A stretch of DNA of 64,000 nucleotides from Polaribacter atrinae (GTDB lineage Bacteria; Bacteroidota; Bacteroidia; Flavobacteriales; Flavobacteriaceae): assembly GCF_038023995.1 (NCBI RefSeq), contig NZ_CP150660.1, forward strand, positions 866,501 through 930,500. Direction: 5' to 3'. Under the pieces are notes generated by a model that saw nothing but the letters and a program-made list of their open reading frames with translations, did no database searches and was not told the origin of the DNA. A program made the position numbers and the translations under genes. This document shows positions 16,427 through 25,840 of the stretch, piece after piece; position 1 is the stretch's first letter; every line of letters starts with the position of its first letter.

Positions 16427-17608
16427 ATGAACAAAAAGTACTTTCTCTTACTATTTTTACTTTCCATATTTTCACCCTTAAAAGCACAACTACAACTTTC
16501 TGAGTATGCAGAAGTAAGTATTGTTACTGCAGGACCAGGAGAAGAATTATATGAAGCTTTTGGACATTCTGCCATTAGAATTAAAGATCCCGTTTTAAAA
16601 TTAGATTTAATTTACAATTACGGAATGTTTGATTTTAATCAGCCTAACTTTTATACAAATTTTGCAAAAGGAAATATGATTTATAGCTTAGCTCGTTATG
16701 ATTTTAAATACTTTATAGCAAGTTACAGAAGAGACAAACGTTGGTTAAAAGAGCAAGTTTTAAATTTAACACAGCAAGAGAAACAACGCTATTTTAAGTT
16801 TTTAGAAAACAATGCTTTGCCAGAAAACAGCAACTATCAATATGATCCTTATTTTGATAATTGCGCTACCAAATTAAGAGATATTACTAAAACTATTTTA
16901 GGAGATAAAGTTGTCTTTGACTACAACAACCTAGAAAAAAACCTCACATTTAGACAATTAACAAACAATGAAATTCCTTGGAACTCTTGGGGAACTTTTG
17001 GCTTAAATTTAATAGCAGGTACAAAACTAGATGAACAAGCTACTTTTGAGCAATATATGTACTTACCAGACTATGTATATAGTTCTTTTAAAGATGCTAC
17101 TGTTTATATTAAAAATCAACCTCAAGAATTGGTAAAAAGTGAAATCACACTACTAAACTTTAAAGAAAAAGAAGCTAAAAGCTCCATATATAATCCTTTT
17201 TTAATCTTTAGTCTTCTGGCTTTATTGGGAATTTATATTACCTATAAAGACTTTAAAAATAATAAAAGAACAAAGGCTTTAGATTTTATCTTATTTTTTA
17301 TAACAGGCCTTATTGGTTGTGCTCTGTTTTTCCTTTGGTTTTTCTCAACACACTCAACGGCACCAAATAATTTTAACCTATTATGGGCATTTGCACCTAA
17401 TGTAGTTATTGCTTTTGTATTGCTAAAAACACATCTACCAGAATGGTTGAAAAGGTATATGCAGCTACTACTAATATTACTAGTAATAATACCTATTCTA
17501 TGGATTGTAAAAGTTCAGGTTTTTCCAACAGTTGTCATTCCAATATTAATATTCCTTTTAGTGAGATATTACTATTTATCTAAAAGACTATTGACCTTTA
17601 AAATATAA
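16427..17608 (+). CDS. DUF4105 membrane protein, Lnb-like lipoprotein N-acyltransferase candidate
   Basis: A 393-residue protein with a signal peptide (about 1-20), a periplasmic DUF4105 domain (about 25-235) and four or five C-terminal membrane helices. The domain has the paired motifs AFGHSAIRI (His47) and YDPYFDNCATKLRD (Cys146), the expected catalytic pair. DUF4105 proteins of Bacteroides have been named Lnb and shown to N-acylate lipoproteins in place of Lnt; assigning this role here is by family. The gene follows the PorV-like gene by five bases and its 3' end overlaps the convergent sugar transferase gene by 21 bases, so no space remains for a terminator. Confidence 0.78.
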   Translation: MNKKYFLLLFLLSIFSPLKAQLQLSEYAEVSIVTAGPGEELYEAFGHSAIRIKDPVLKLDLIYNYGMFDFNQPNFYTNFAKGNMIYSLARYDFKYFIASYRRDKRWLKEQVLNLTQQEKQRYFKFLENNALPENSNYQYDPYFDNCATKLRDITKTILGDKVVFDYNNLEKNLTFRQLTNNEIPWNSWGTFGLNLIAGTKLDEQATFEQYMYLPDYVYSSFKDATVYIKNQPQELVKSEITLLNFKEKEAKSSIYNPFLIFSLLALLGIYITYKDFKNNKRTKALDFILFFITGLIGCALFFLWFFSTHSTAPNNFNLLWAFAPNVVIAFVLLKTHLPEWLKRYMQLLLILLVIIPILWIVKVQVFPTVVIPILIFLLVRYYYLSKRLLTFKI

Positions 17609-18970
17609 GACCGTAGTAAACGTCTTTATAAAAATTTTGAAATCTAAAAAAGCACTACGCTCTTTTATATAATACAAATCGTAACGCAATTTAGTTTCTT
17701 GTTCTTCTATTGTATTAGCATACGGATAATTTACTTGAGCCCAACCTGTTAAACCAGGTCTAATAACGTGTCTAATAGCATAAAAAGGGATCTTAGCTTC
17801 TAAATCTTTCACAAATTCTGGTCTTTCTGGTCTAGGACCAATTAAACTCATATCCCCTTTTATTATATTAAAAAACTGAGGCATTTCATCTAGTCTAGTA
17901 CGTCTTAAAAATTTACCAAAAGCAGTAATTCTTGTATCATCCTTTTTAGCCCAAACAGCACCTCCTTTTTCTGCATCCTTAATCATAGACCTCAACTTAA
18001 AAATCCTAAAAACTTTACCATTTTCTCCAACTCGTAATTGAGTATAAAATAAAGGGCCTCTATTGGCCATAACATTACCTATAAAAATTAATGGAATAAC
18101 ACATAAAAAACATAAAGCTCCAATAACTGATAATAAAATATCTACAAACCTTAAACCAAAAAGATAAAAATTATTAGAATTATTCTTACTAAAATTGATA
18201 TGTCTATAAAAATTATGATCTAAATATTCTCTAGGAATTCTAACATTTACATTTTCATAAAAAGTTTCATAACTTACAATATTAACGCCTTGTTCAAATA
18301 ATACAATAAGCTCTTTCTTTAAACGGTTTACGACTTCTTCAGAAAGGTCTCTTTTAGAAACAACTACTTCTGTAATAGAATTGTCTGCCAAAATTGAAGC
18401 TATTGTAGTTTTAGAAATGTCTATAAAACCATTAATTCCTTTAATTTCTTTATCAGATAAATAAGCAGAAACATCATGATAAGAATCATTATATACTTGA
18501 GTAAGTAATTTTTTAATTCTTTCTGAATTACCAACAAAAACGATAGACTTAAAATATTTTGGAGAAAATATTAATGATATATATATAAATCTCCAAAGTA
18601 AAATAGGTATAAAAGATAGCAAGAAAAAATAAAATATTTGCAATCTATTGGAAGGTAATACTGGAGAAAAATAAGGAGTAAAAATATAGAGAATGGTAGT
18701 TGCAAATACAGTTAGTATTGTTGCTCTTACAGTTAAGTATTTATTATTTGAAACATCTAAACCATACAGTTGAAAAATTTGACCAAAAATTAAAAAATAA
18801 AAGACTAACAATACTATTTTAGTATTAATGGCATCATTTGAAAAATTGATATATGTAAAATTAATAAATAATGATGCTAAATACAAACTAGATACTAGAA
18901 TAACAACATCTATTATTCTTAAAAAAAGCTTTCTTTCGGATACGTTAAAGTATGATATTTTTCCTGACAA
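17588..18970 (-). CDS. Polyprenyl-phosphate sugar-1-phosphate transferase (WbaP/WcaJ type)
   Basis: A 460-residue inner-membrane enzyme that starts repeat-unit or chain synthesis by moving a sugar 1-phosphate onto undecaprenyl phosphate. Four N-terminal hydrophobic helices, a CoA-binding-like central domain (KSIVFVGNSERIKKLL) and a further membrane segment precede the catalytic domain, which shows RGPLFYTQLRVGENGKVFRI, KLRSM, RTRLDEMPQFFN and SLIGPRPERPEFV. It is the last gene of the polysaccharide locus and has a candidate promoter of its own (TAGATTTG, minus strand, 19053-19060) in the 213-base gap before it. The first sugar transferred cannot be told. Confidence 0.92.
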   Translation of the reverse strand: MSGKISYFNVSERKLFLRIIDVVILVSSLYLASLFINFTYINFSNDAINTKIVLLVFYFLIFGQIFQLYGLDVSNNKYLTVRATILTVFATTILYIFTPYFSPVLPSNRLQIFYFFLLSFIPILLWRFIYISLIFSPKYFKSIVFVGNSERIKKLLTQVYNDSYHDVSAYLSDKEIKGINGFIDISKTTIASILADNSITEVVVSKRDLSEEVVNRLKKELIVLFEQGVNIVSYETFYENVNVRIPREYLDHNFYRHINFSKNNSNNFYLFGLRFVDILLSVIGALCFLCVIPLIFIGNVMANRGPLFYTQLRVGENGKVFRIFKLRSMIKDAEKGGAVWAKKDDTRITAFGKFLRRTRLDEMPQFFNIIKGDMSLIGPRPERPEFVKDLEAKIPFYAIRHVIRPGLTGWAQVNYPYANTIEEQETKLRYDLYYIKERSAFLDFKIFIKTFTTVLYFKGQ

Positions 18971-19052
18971 ATGATGTTCTTTTATTTAAACGAATTCAAT
19001 TACTTAATAATTATTGAAGAAAATCATTAAAAAAATTATTTAGAGAATACCG

Positions 19053-19060
19053 CAAATCTA
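19053..19060 (-). promoter_or_regulatory. -7 element before the sugar transferase gene
   Basis: Reads TAGATTTG on the minus strand, an exact TAnnTTTG match, about 85 bases before the sugar transferase start. A TTTA lies upstream but at 16 rather than 19 bases. It suggests that the initiating enzyme can be expressed separately from the long upstream operon. Confidence 0.4.
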
Positions 19061-19183
19061 TAAAAAAGAATACTAATAAATAAGTAAGTAATTTAAAATT
19101 ATTCATAAAAATTGCTGTGTTTTTTTTAACTATTCAATATTAAATCTCGATGTAACTATTTAAAGATACTAAGTATTTCATAT

Positions 19184-19927
19184 TTATTTAAACAATTTAT
19201 TTATAACATTACACATTGTGTAAAAACTAGATTGAAGATAAGACAGTTTTTCTATATTTTTGTACAAATTCCAATTCCATTTAAGCATTTCTACTTTATT
19301 GTTTGAAATAGACTGACTACGATCTCTATATTGAGCAAGAACTTCTAAAATACCAAAGGCATGTTTTTCAACTTTTAAAATTTTTAACCACAAACCATAA
19401 TCTTGTCTTTTTCTAATATTAGGCATATAAACCTTACCTAATACATCCTGATTATACATCGCAGTTAAACACCCAATTTCATTGGAATACAACATTCTCT
19501 TATAATCTAGCTTAATTTTACAATTAATAATTTTACCTGTTTTATCACCTTCTTCATTTATTATTTCATACGAAGTGTAACTTAATGCAAAATTATTGGA
19601 TAACATAAAATTTAATTGAAATTCTAATTTTTTTGGCAACCATAAATCATCACTATCTAAAAAAGCTATAAAATTTCCATTTGCTAAAGAAATTGCTTTA
19701 TTTCTAGCAACTGCTGCTCCCGAATTACATTTTAATCTATGTAATTTAATTCTTGTATCACTTTTACAAAAAGAATTAATAATATTAATGCTAGAATCAG
19801 TAGAAAGATCATCAACAATAATCATTTCCCAATTTTCATAGGATTGATTTATTACACTTTTAATTGTTTGAGTAATAAATTTCTCAGAATTAAAATTAGG
19901 TGTAATAATTGACACTAAATTATTCAT
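19184..19927 (-). CDS. Family 2 glycosyltransferase
   Basis: A 247-residue GT-A enzyme. The N-terminal nucleotide-binding part reads VSIITPNFNSEKFITQTIKS, with VDDLSTDSS and the DxD-type metal site FLDSDDLWLPKK at about 90-101. It lacks membrane helices, so it acts at the cytoplasmic face. Length is slightly short for the family but the catalytic domain is whole. Its start overlaps the preceding CapK-like gene by eight bases. Donor and acceptor sugars are unknown. Confidence 0.88.
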   Translation of the reverse strand: MNNLVSIITPNFNSEKFITQTIKSVINQSYENWEMIIVDDLSTDSSINIINSFCKSDTRIKLHRLKCNSGAAVARNKAISLANGNFIAFLDSDDLWLPKKLEFQLNFMLSNNFALSYTSYEIINEEGDKTGKIINCKIKLDYKRMLYSNEIGCLTAMYNQDVLGKVYMPNIRKRQDYGLWLKILKVEKHAFGILEVLAQYRDRSQSISNNKVEMLKWNWNLYKNIEKLSYLQSSFYTMCNVINKLFK

Positions 19928-21248
19928 TCTTTAGTGATTTTATATGTGATTCTACAATTTGTGGCTTTCCGGACTTAGTTGCCTTTATTTCTAAAACTTC
20001 TTTAAAATAAATTTTAAAATTAAAATCAAGAATTATAGCCTGAAGTTTTTTCAATATCTTATCAAGTACTTCTGTTTGATAATTCTTCCCTTTGACATAT
20101 TCAATAGTAATTCCTAAATTATTATACTGTATGACTTTAAATTGCTTTATTTCTTCAAAATATTCAAATATGCCCGTAAATGAGTGAACTATAAGTTTCC
20201 TATTATCTGGTAAAATCACAACATCTGTATCTCTACCAATTACTTTTTTTAATAAGGGGTAGTCTAATTTTCTACTTGTAGGGTATTCTTCTTTCGGTAA
20301 TTTAATCGCCAAATCACCAATTTTATACCTAATTAACGGCATTGCTGAATTATCTAATCTTGTAACAACAACATAACCAATTTCTCCATCTTCAACAGGT
20401 CTATTATTTTCATCTAATAATTCAAGATATACTTGAGCTGAATTAATGTATAAATAATCTAAATCATATTGACATGCAATAAGAAATCCTTCTGAAGATC
20501 CATAAGTTTCTATTATATTTGAATTAAAAGCTTTTTTTATGTTTTTTTTATAGTGAGAAAAGAGTTTGTCTCCTAAACTAATAACACTGTTAAACTCTAT
20601 AGGTATTCCTTTATCTATAGCGAATTCTGCTAAAATATTTAAAGATGAGGCATAACCTAATAAATAGTAATTTTTATCCTTAACTTTATTCAATATTTTA
20701 TACATCTGTTCTTCTGACAAAGCAAAAGCACTAACATATAATGTTTTAAATAGTACATCTTTAATACCTTTTAAAGCTTTTCTGTTTGGAGTCATTCCTG
20801 TTTGTAATAAGTTATCTCCAATTTTATAACCTCCCCATTCCCACCATCTAGTATTACCTGCTCTAAAAGAAGATAAGTCTTCATTATTCATGTAAATTTC
20901 TGCCCTAATACCTGATGATCCACTTGTTGAAAATTTATGAAGTCCTTTTTTATCTTCAGTTAAAAGATTATCTATATTTTCATTTAATTTCTTTTTTGTG
21001 AGTATAGGAAATTCCTTTAACCAAATATAAGGATCATCACCTTCAAATTTAATTTGCTCATAAAGTTTTAGTTTTTTATTAGCTAACTCTAGTACTCTTT
21101 GTAAACTTTTCTTTTGAACTTTATTTATATCTTTTAACGATAAGCTATCAATACTCCTCCAGTACTTTAGCCTTTTAATATAAGTAGTTTTTAAAAAAAA
21201 ATCACCTATAGGAAGAATGATACTTTCAATTAATTTATTATAGATCAT
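19920..21248 (-). CDS. CapK/PaaK-like adenylate-forming enzyme
   Basis: A 442-residue member of the phenylacetate-CoA ligase-like branch of the ANL superfamily, often called CapK in capsule clusters. The phosphate-binding motif is KFSTSGSSGIRAEIYM, followed by the ETYGSSEGF motif and IRYKIGDLA, where the conserved Asp contacts ribose. These enzymes activate a carboxylic acid as an adenylate; in polysaccharide loci the likely job is to add an acyl or amino-acyl decoration, but this is inference. It overlaps its neighbours on both sides by a few bases, placing it firmly in the operon. Confidence 0.82.
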   Translation of the reverse strand: MIYNKLIESIILPIGDFFLKTTYIKRLKYWRSIDSLSLKDINKVQKKSLQRVLELANKKLKLYEQIKFEGDDPYIWLKEFPILTKKKLNENIDNLLTEDKKGLHKFSTSGSSGIRAEIYMNNEDLSSFRAGNTRWWEWGGYKIGDNLLQTGMTPNRKALKGIKDVLFKTLYVSAFALSEEQMYKILNKVKDKNYYLLGYASSLNILAEFAIDKGIPIEFNSVISLGDKLFSHYKKNIKKAFNSNIIETYGSSEGFLIACQYDLDYLYINSAQVYLELLDENNRPVEDGEIGYVVVTRLDNSAMPLIRYKIGDLAIKLPKEEYPTSRKLDYPLLKKVIGRDTDVVILPDNRKLIVHSFTGIFEYFEEIKQFKVIQYNNLGITIEYVKGKNYQTEVLDKILKKLQAIILDFNFKIYFKEVLEIKATKSGKPQIVESHIKSLKNE

Positions 21249-22261
21249 CTTAAAACTTTAAACCATTTATCTTTATTATTATCCCAACTGAACCTTTCAA
21301 CTTTACTTCTAGCTATAACTGCTAAATTTGGATATGTATTATTAAGAATAGTAATAATCGCATCAGCCATTTCCTTTGCATTCGATTTAAAAACTAATAA
21401 TCCATCAATTTTATCATCTATTAAAAAAGGAATTCCACCAACATTCGTAGTAACTATAGGCAACCCTAAAGCCATTGCTTCCATTACACTTACAGGTGTA
21501 TTATCAAAGTTTGTTGTATTTATAAAAACGTCAAATTCTTGAGATTTTTTATGCCAATCTTCCTTTAAAAGAACCCCTGTAAATTCTACAGAATTTTCTA
21601 ATTTTAATTCTGATACTAATTTTACACAGTCTGTATAACTAGTATCTACAAAAGGTCCCACCATGCAAAGTTTAGCTTTAGGATATTCTTTCTTTAATAC
21701 ATCTAAAACTTTAATAGCTAATGTAGGATTGTAAATTTCTTTAAAAGCTCTTACCCAAAACAATTTAGGTTCTAAAGATCTTCTTAACTTAAAGTTATAA
21801 TTTTCGATTTCTACAATATTCGGAATAAACATGGTTTCATAGCCTTTTTTTTCAAAAGCTGATTTTAAATAATTTGAAGGTGCAATATTCTTATAAGAGT
21901 TTTTAAAGATCAAATCACAAAATAATGGATTTTTATCTAGCCTAATCGGTAAATTACCTCCATGTAAAATGGGAATGTATTTTAATTTAAAAAGCCTTGA
22001 TAATTGAGAAATAATTAATGCATAATAAAAATTTATGGTACTAAAAGTATCAATTAAAACATAATCGGTCTTTCTAATATTTTTCAATAAAGAAAAACAC
22101 ATATCTATTAATCTTACTAATTTATTTGTTTTATCCGATGACACGGTAACTAAAAAACCTTCCTGTCTTAATAAACTAGATAAAACCATTAATGTAGAGT
22201 TATATTTAGTCTTTTTAGTTAAGTTATTACCAATATAAAGAATCTTCTTATCCCTCATCAA
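21245..22261 (-). CDS. Family 4 glycosyltransferase
   Basis: A 338-residue GT-B enzyme. The C-terminal Rossmann half has the GT4 features: KLFWVRAFKEIYNPTLAIKV, KLCMVGPF, EFTGVL and the donor-binding segment VSVMEAMALGLPIVTTNVGG. The N-terminal half begins KILYIGNNL. Soluble or membrane-associated, cytoplasmic side. It overlaps the upstream ligase-like gene by 14 bases and the downstream gene by four. Sugar specificity is not visible. Confidence 0.88.
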   Translation of the reverse strand: MMRDKKILYIGNNLTKKTKYNSTLMVLSSLLRQEGFLVTVSSDKTNKLVRLIDMCFSLLKNIRKTDYVLIDTFSTINFYYALIISQLSRLFKLKYIPILHGGNLPIRLDKNPLFCDLIFKNSYKNIAPSNYLKSAFEKKGYETMFIPNIVEIENYNFKLRRSLEPKLFWVRAFKEIYNPTLAIKVLDVLKKEYPKAKLCMVGPFVDTSYTDCVKLVSELKLENSVEFTGVLLKEDWHKKSQEFDVFINTTNFDNTPVSVMEAMALGLPIVTTNVGGIPFLIDDKIDGLLVFKSNAKEMADAIITILNNTYPNLAVIARSKVERFSWDNNKDKWFKVLR

Positions 22262-23591
22262 TTAAATCATTTTCAATATTTGTAATTCTTATCAAACTTA
22301 AAGCATACATAAAACCTGGTAAAGCAACACGCATTGCAGAGTGATTAATTGTTAAAAACCACATCATATAAAACATTATTATAAACCCTTTTTGAAAATT
22401 ATTTGCTTGAAAAAAATTAAGCAATGGCACTAGTAATAACAATAATAACAAAACAAAACCAATTATACCATGTTCTTCTACTAATCTCCCTACCTCATTA
22501 TGAGATGCTGCTGTAATTCTTTCATTAGATTTTATTCTTTCATATTTTCCATTCCCTACTCCAATACCCAAAGGGTTTTCATAAAAATTAGTAAACTGAA
22601 ACAATAATAAATCTCCTCTACCAGCAGAAATATCTTCCTTTTGTTTTCCTGCTGCATTTTTACCTGTGTATCTATTGTCTAACATTCCTCCAGTAATATT
22701 AGAAGTGTACAGCCAAATTGCAACAATAAAGAAACTTAAAACTAAAACATATTTAACAAGTATTTGAAAGTTTATTTTTTTATATAAAATAATAAAAAAT
22801 GAAAAAAACACAAAGGATATAACCGCCGTAAATAGACCTCCTCTAGAAAATGTTAATAAACCTCTATAAGAAAAGTAAATTAAAAAAAATGCATCTAAAT
22901 AGATATACCCAGATAATTTTTCTTTAAATAATAAAAAAACAGCTATTATAAGCATACCTAAGCCAATAGCTGTAGCTACTTGGTTTGGTCCAAAACCACC
23001 TGAAGTTGAAAAATTTGCAGCAGTATTAAAAACAATTTCTTTTAAATCTGGGGTTCTAAAATACAGATAAGCCACCATTGAAAACAAAGGTAATAGCATA
23101 AAAAACAGCGCATCCATTAACTTTTGTTTGCTTATAGGTCTATAATAAAAATACATAGCACAAACCCCTAATATAATAGGACCACTTAAATTAAATATAA
23201 TATTTTTACGTAAAGACTCTCCTTCTGGCACTTGTGTAAAAACAATACCTAATAATAAAAGTAATATATAAAATAGATAATGGACAGAAAATTTTTGTTT
23301 AAAAGGACCAAAAAATATGCCCAATAATAAAAATAGTGCTACACCATATTTACCCGTTTCATAGAGAATAGTTCCATGAATCATTCTTATAAAAATTTCT
23401 GCACCTGCAATATAGGAAGCAAATAAAAATGCTTCTTCGTTTCTATTATTGGCACTAACAACTAATATTATAGGGAGAACCATACATACCACACCATAAA
23501 CTTTCGGAAAAACGGGCAGCGTTCCTAAAAAACCGATAAGAATATGAATACCTATTAGTTTTAATTTATTATTTAAAATATATTGAATCAA
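22248..23591 (-). CDS. O-antigen ligase/polymerase-like membrane protein
   Basis: A 447-residue protein with about ten to twelve membrane helices and one large periplasmic loop (about 305-355), which fits the WaaL/Wzy superfamily. The loop contains SAGRGDLLLFQFTNFYENPL followed by GIGVGNGKYE and SHNEVGRLVEEHG, the Wzy_C pattern in which Arg and His are catalytic. Because the locus exports by an ABC transporter and has no flippase, a ligase role (attaching the finished chain to lipid A core) seems more likely than a polymerase role; the sequence alone cannot decide. It lies one base from the next gene. Confidence 0.85.
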   Translation of the reverse strand: MIQYILNNKLKLIGIHILIGFLGTLPVFPKVYGVVCMVLPIILVVSANNRNEEAFLFASYIAGAEIFIRMIHGTILYETGKYGVALFLLLGIFFGPFKQKFSVHYLFYILLLLLGIVFTQVPEGESLRKNIIFNLSGPIILGVCAMYFYYRPISKQKLMDALFFMLLPLFSMVAYLYFRTPDLKEIVFNTAANFSTSGGFGPNQVATAIGLGMLIIAVFLLFKEKLSGYIYLDAFFLIYFSYRGLLTFSRGGLFTAVISFVFFSFFIILYKKINFQILVKYVLVLSFFIVAIWLYTSNITGGMLDNRYTGKNAAGKQKEDISAGRGDLLLFQFTNFYENPLGIGVGNGKYERIKSNERITAASHNEVGRLVEEHGIIGFVLLLLLLLVPLLNFFQANNFQKGFIIMFYMMWFLTINHSAMRVALPGFMYALSLIRITNIENDLIDEG

Positions 23592-23592
23592 A

Positions 23593-24675
23593 TTATATCG
23601 TATAATTTTTTATTAATTGATTTATAAAACTTTTTTGAGAGTAAAAATTATTTACATTTTTAGAATGTAACTCTCCATATTTTTTTCTCTTTTCTTCAGA
23701 GTTAATTAATTCTTCTAATGCAATTTTTAATTCTAAACTATTTTCTTTTTCTACAACAATTCCCGATATTCCTTGCTCAATAACATTTCTACACTCGCCA
23801 ACATCAGTTACAATAACCGGTAATTTAGCCAATCCATATTCTAAAAGAGCCAAAGGTAGACCTTCTGATTTTGAAGACAAAACTCCAATAGAACATTGTT
23901 CTAAAATGTGTTTAATATCTGACTGTATTCCATAAAAATAAACACAATCGTTTAATGACATTTTTTTAACAAAATTTATGATTTCTTCTGAATAATTATC
24001 TTCATATGGTTTACCTACAAAGTGTAAAGTCCAACCTTTATTCTCAGCTACAACTAATTTAAAGGCTTTTAATAAATTTAAATGATCTTTTTCAGGCCTA
24101 AATGCCGCCAAACAAACTATTCTTTTTCCTTTTTCACCCTTTAAAAAAGTTTTGTCATTCTCATTTTTAAAAAAGGGAAAGTTATTTAAAAAAACAGAAT
24201 TTCTTGAATTTAATTTTGCTGTAGACCATACGTTTAAAGGTTTATTTACATTTATTATTGTTTCAAAATAAAAACTAGTAATTTTTAATATATATAATTT
24301 CAGACCTTTAAGATTTATATTATCTCCTGTATGATTATGCCATACAATCTTTATTTCAGCATAAAACAAGCGAACAATAAATGCCATAAAAAAGGAATTT
24401 GTATGTGCATGTATAATTTCAATTTTTTCATGTTTACAAAAAGAAATCAATTGTTGAAAAGCTTTTATATCTAATGTCTTTTTTCTTTTTAAAAATAGAT
24501 ATTTTGCAGGATCTAAATCTATCTTTTCTTTTAAAACCCCTTCTTCTCTTGTAGCACACAGATAGGATTCTATTGACTTCTTTTTCGATAGTGCATTTGC
24601 AATATTAACAGCCAATACTTCTGCTCCACCTACACTTAGAGAATCTATCAATTGTAACACTTTTATTTTTTTCAT
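23593..24675 (-). CDS. Family 4 glycosyltransferase
   Basis: A 360-residue GT-B enzyme. The N-terminus has the typical VLQLIDSLSVGGAEVLAVNI glycine loop; the C-terminal half has IVCLAAFRPEKDHLNLLKAF, LHFVGKP, VYFYGIQSDIKHIL and SKSEGLPLALLEYGLAKLPV, giving the conserved Glu pair that binds the nucleotide sugar. No membrane helix. It overlaps the following upstream GT4 gene by four bases. Specificity unknown. Confidence 0.9.
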   Translation of the reverse strand: MKKIKVLQLIDSLSVGGAEVLAVNIANALSKKKSIESYLCATREEGVLKEKIDLDPAKYLFLKRKKTLDIKAFQQLISFCKHEKIEIIHAHTNSFFMAFIVRLFYAEIKIVWHNHTGDNINLKGLKLYILKITSFYFETIINVNKPLNVWSTAKLNSRNSVFLNNFPFFKNENDKTFLKGEKGKRIVCLAAFRPEKDHLNLLKAFKLVVAENKGWTLHFVGKPYEDNYSEEIINFVKKMSLNDCVYFYGIQSDIKHILEQCSIGVLSSKSEGLPLALLEYGLAKLPVIVTDVGECRNVIEQGISGIVVEKENSLELKIALEELINSEEKRKKYGELHSKNVNNFYSQKSFINQLIKNYTI

Positions 24676-25787
24676 ATCAATTTAGATATTTCCTTTTCAA
24701 ACGTATCCAATGTGTATTTTTGAGACCAGTTTTTAGCTTTTTCTATATGCTCAGTATATTTCTCAAAATTATCTAAATATTCTTGAATTGTCTTTGTTAT
24801 TTCTTCAATATTATTACTAACAATACTTCCTCTATTGCCGTTATCTAACATATATGGAATGCAGGATACTTTTGTAGAAATAGTCAAACAAGACCAAAAC
24901 ATAGCTTCTGCCACAACTTTTGGCCAGCCTTCAGATTTTGAAATAAATATTAAAAATTGACTTTCTTGAAATGCTAATTTTACTTTTTCTTTGGGTTGAT
25001 TTCCTTTTAAAAGTACAATATCTGTAAGCTTATTTTTTTTGACATAAGTCTCTACTTCTAAAAACTCCGTTCCATCTCCAAACATTGACAATTCTACTTG
25101 ATATCCTTTTTTAAACAACTCCTCAACTGTTTTAACACTTATTATAGGTTGCTTCCCTTTAGTAAAAGCACCTACATATATAAACCTAATTTTTTCTTTA
25201 AATGTTTTAACGGGCAATTGAATGATTTCTTTTTCTCTATAAGATGCCGTAAAAAAGGGAACTATATTTTTTGTTTGATTTTCCCATTCACCATACACTA
25301 AAACTTTGCAATTTTTAGTAAAAAAAGTATTTGATAACAACCTTTTTTGGAAACGATAGCTCAAAGGTTGATTTGTATCATTAGGATCCCAATTACCAGC
25401 ATATTTAACCGTTTTAGGTTTTGATGGAAATAATACCTGTACCAAGGCACCTAACAGACCTATGTTTCCTGGACATCTTAAATGAATATGATCTGCCCAT
25501 TGCATTGCTTTGTATATTTTAATTAGAATAATTGGAATTTTGAATACAGTAGAAACAATATCTTTAAGGGTTAATAGGTTGATATTTGGAATAGGGATTA
25601 ACGTTATTTTATTTCCAATAAAAGAAGTTTCAATCTTAGAAATTTCCACTTCAGAAATTGGTGAAATAATTTTTGTTTCATCAACATTATTCAACCATAA
25701 ATTCATTTCTCTCACATAAGGTTCATAGGAAAATATTTGATTTTCCTTTTTTTTATGAATTGCATGAGTAATTATTGAAAATTTCAT
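24672..25787 (-). CDS. Family 4 glycosyltransferase
   Basis: A 371-residue GT-B enzyme with a divergent N-terminal half. The C-terminal half shows FIYVGAFTKGKQPIISVK, LSMFGDGTEF, VLLKGNQPKEKVKLAF and ISKSEGWPKVVAEAMFWSC, which are the donor-site elements of GT4. The N-terminus begins KFSIITHAIHKKKE and has a DHIHLRCPGN acceptor-side segment. The 4-base overlap with the next gene indicates co-translation. A 53-base gap separates it from the GT4 gene before it. Confidence 0.86.
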   Translation of the reverse strand: MKFSIITHAIHKKKENQIFSYEPYVREMNLWLNNVDETKIISPISEVEISKIETSFIGNKITLIPIPNINLLTLKDIVSTVFKIPIILIKIYKAMQWADHIHLRCPGNIGLLGALVQVLFPSKPKTVKYAGNWDPNDTNQPLSYRFQKRLLSNTFFTKNCKVLVYGEWENQTKNIVPFFTASYREKEIIQLPVKTFKEKIRFIYVGAFTKGKQPIISVKTVEELFKKGYQVELSMFGDGTEFLEVETYVKKNKLTDIVLLKGNQPKEKVKLAFQESQFLIFISKSEGWPKVVAEAMFWSCLTISTKVSCIPYMLDNGNRGSIVSNNIEEITKTIQEYLDNFEKYTEHIEKAKNWSQKYTLDTFEKEISKLI

Positions 25788-25840
25788 TAGTTATAGTTAG
25801 CTATTTATATGATATTCATATTTTTTGTATGAGTATAACA

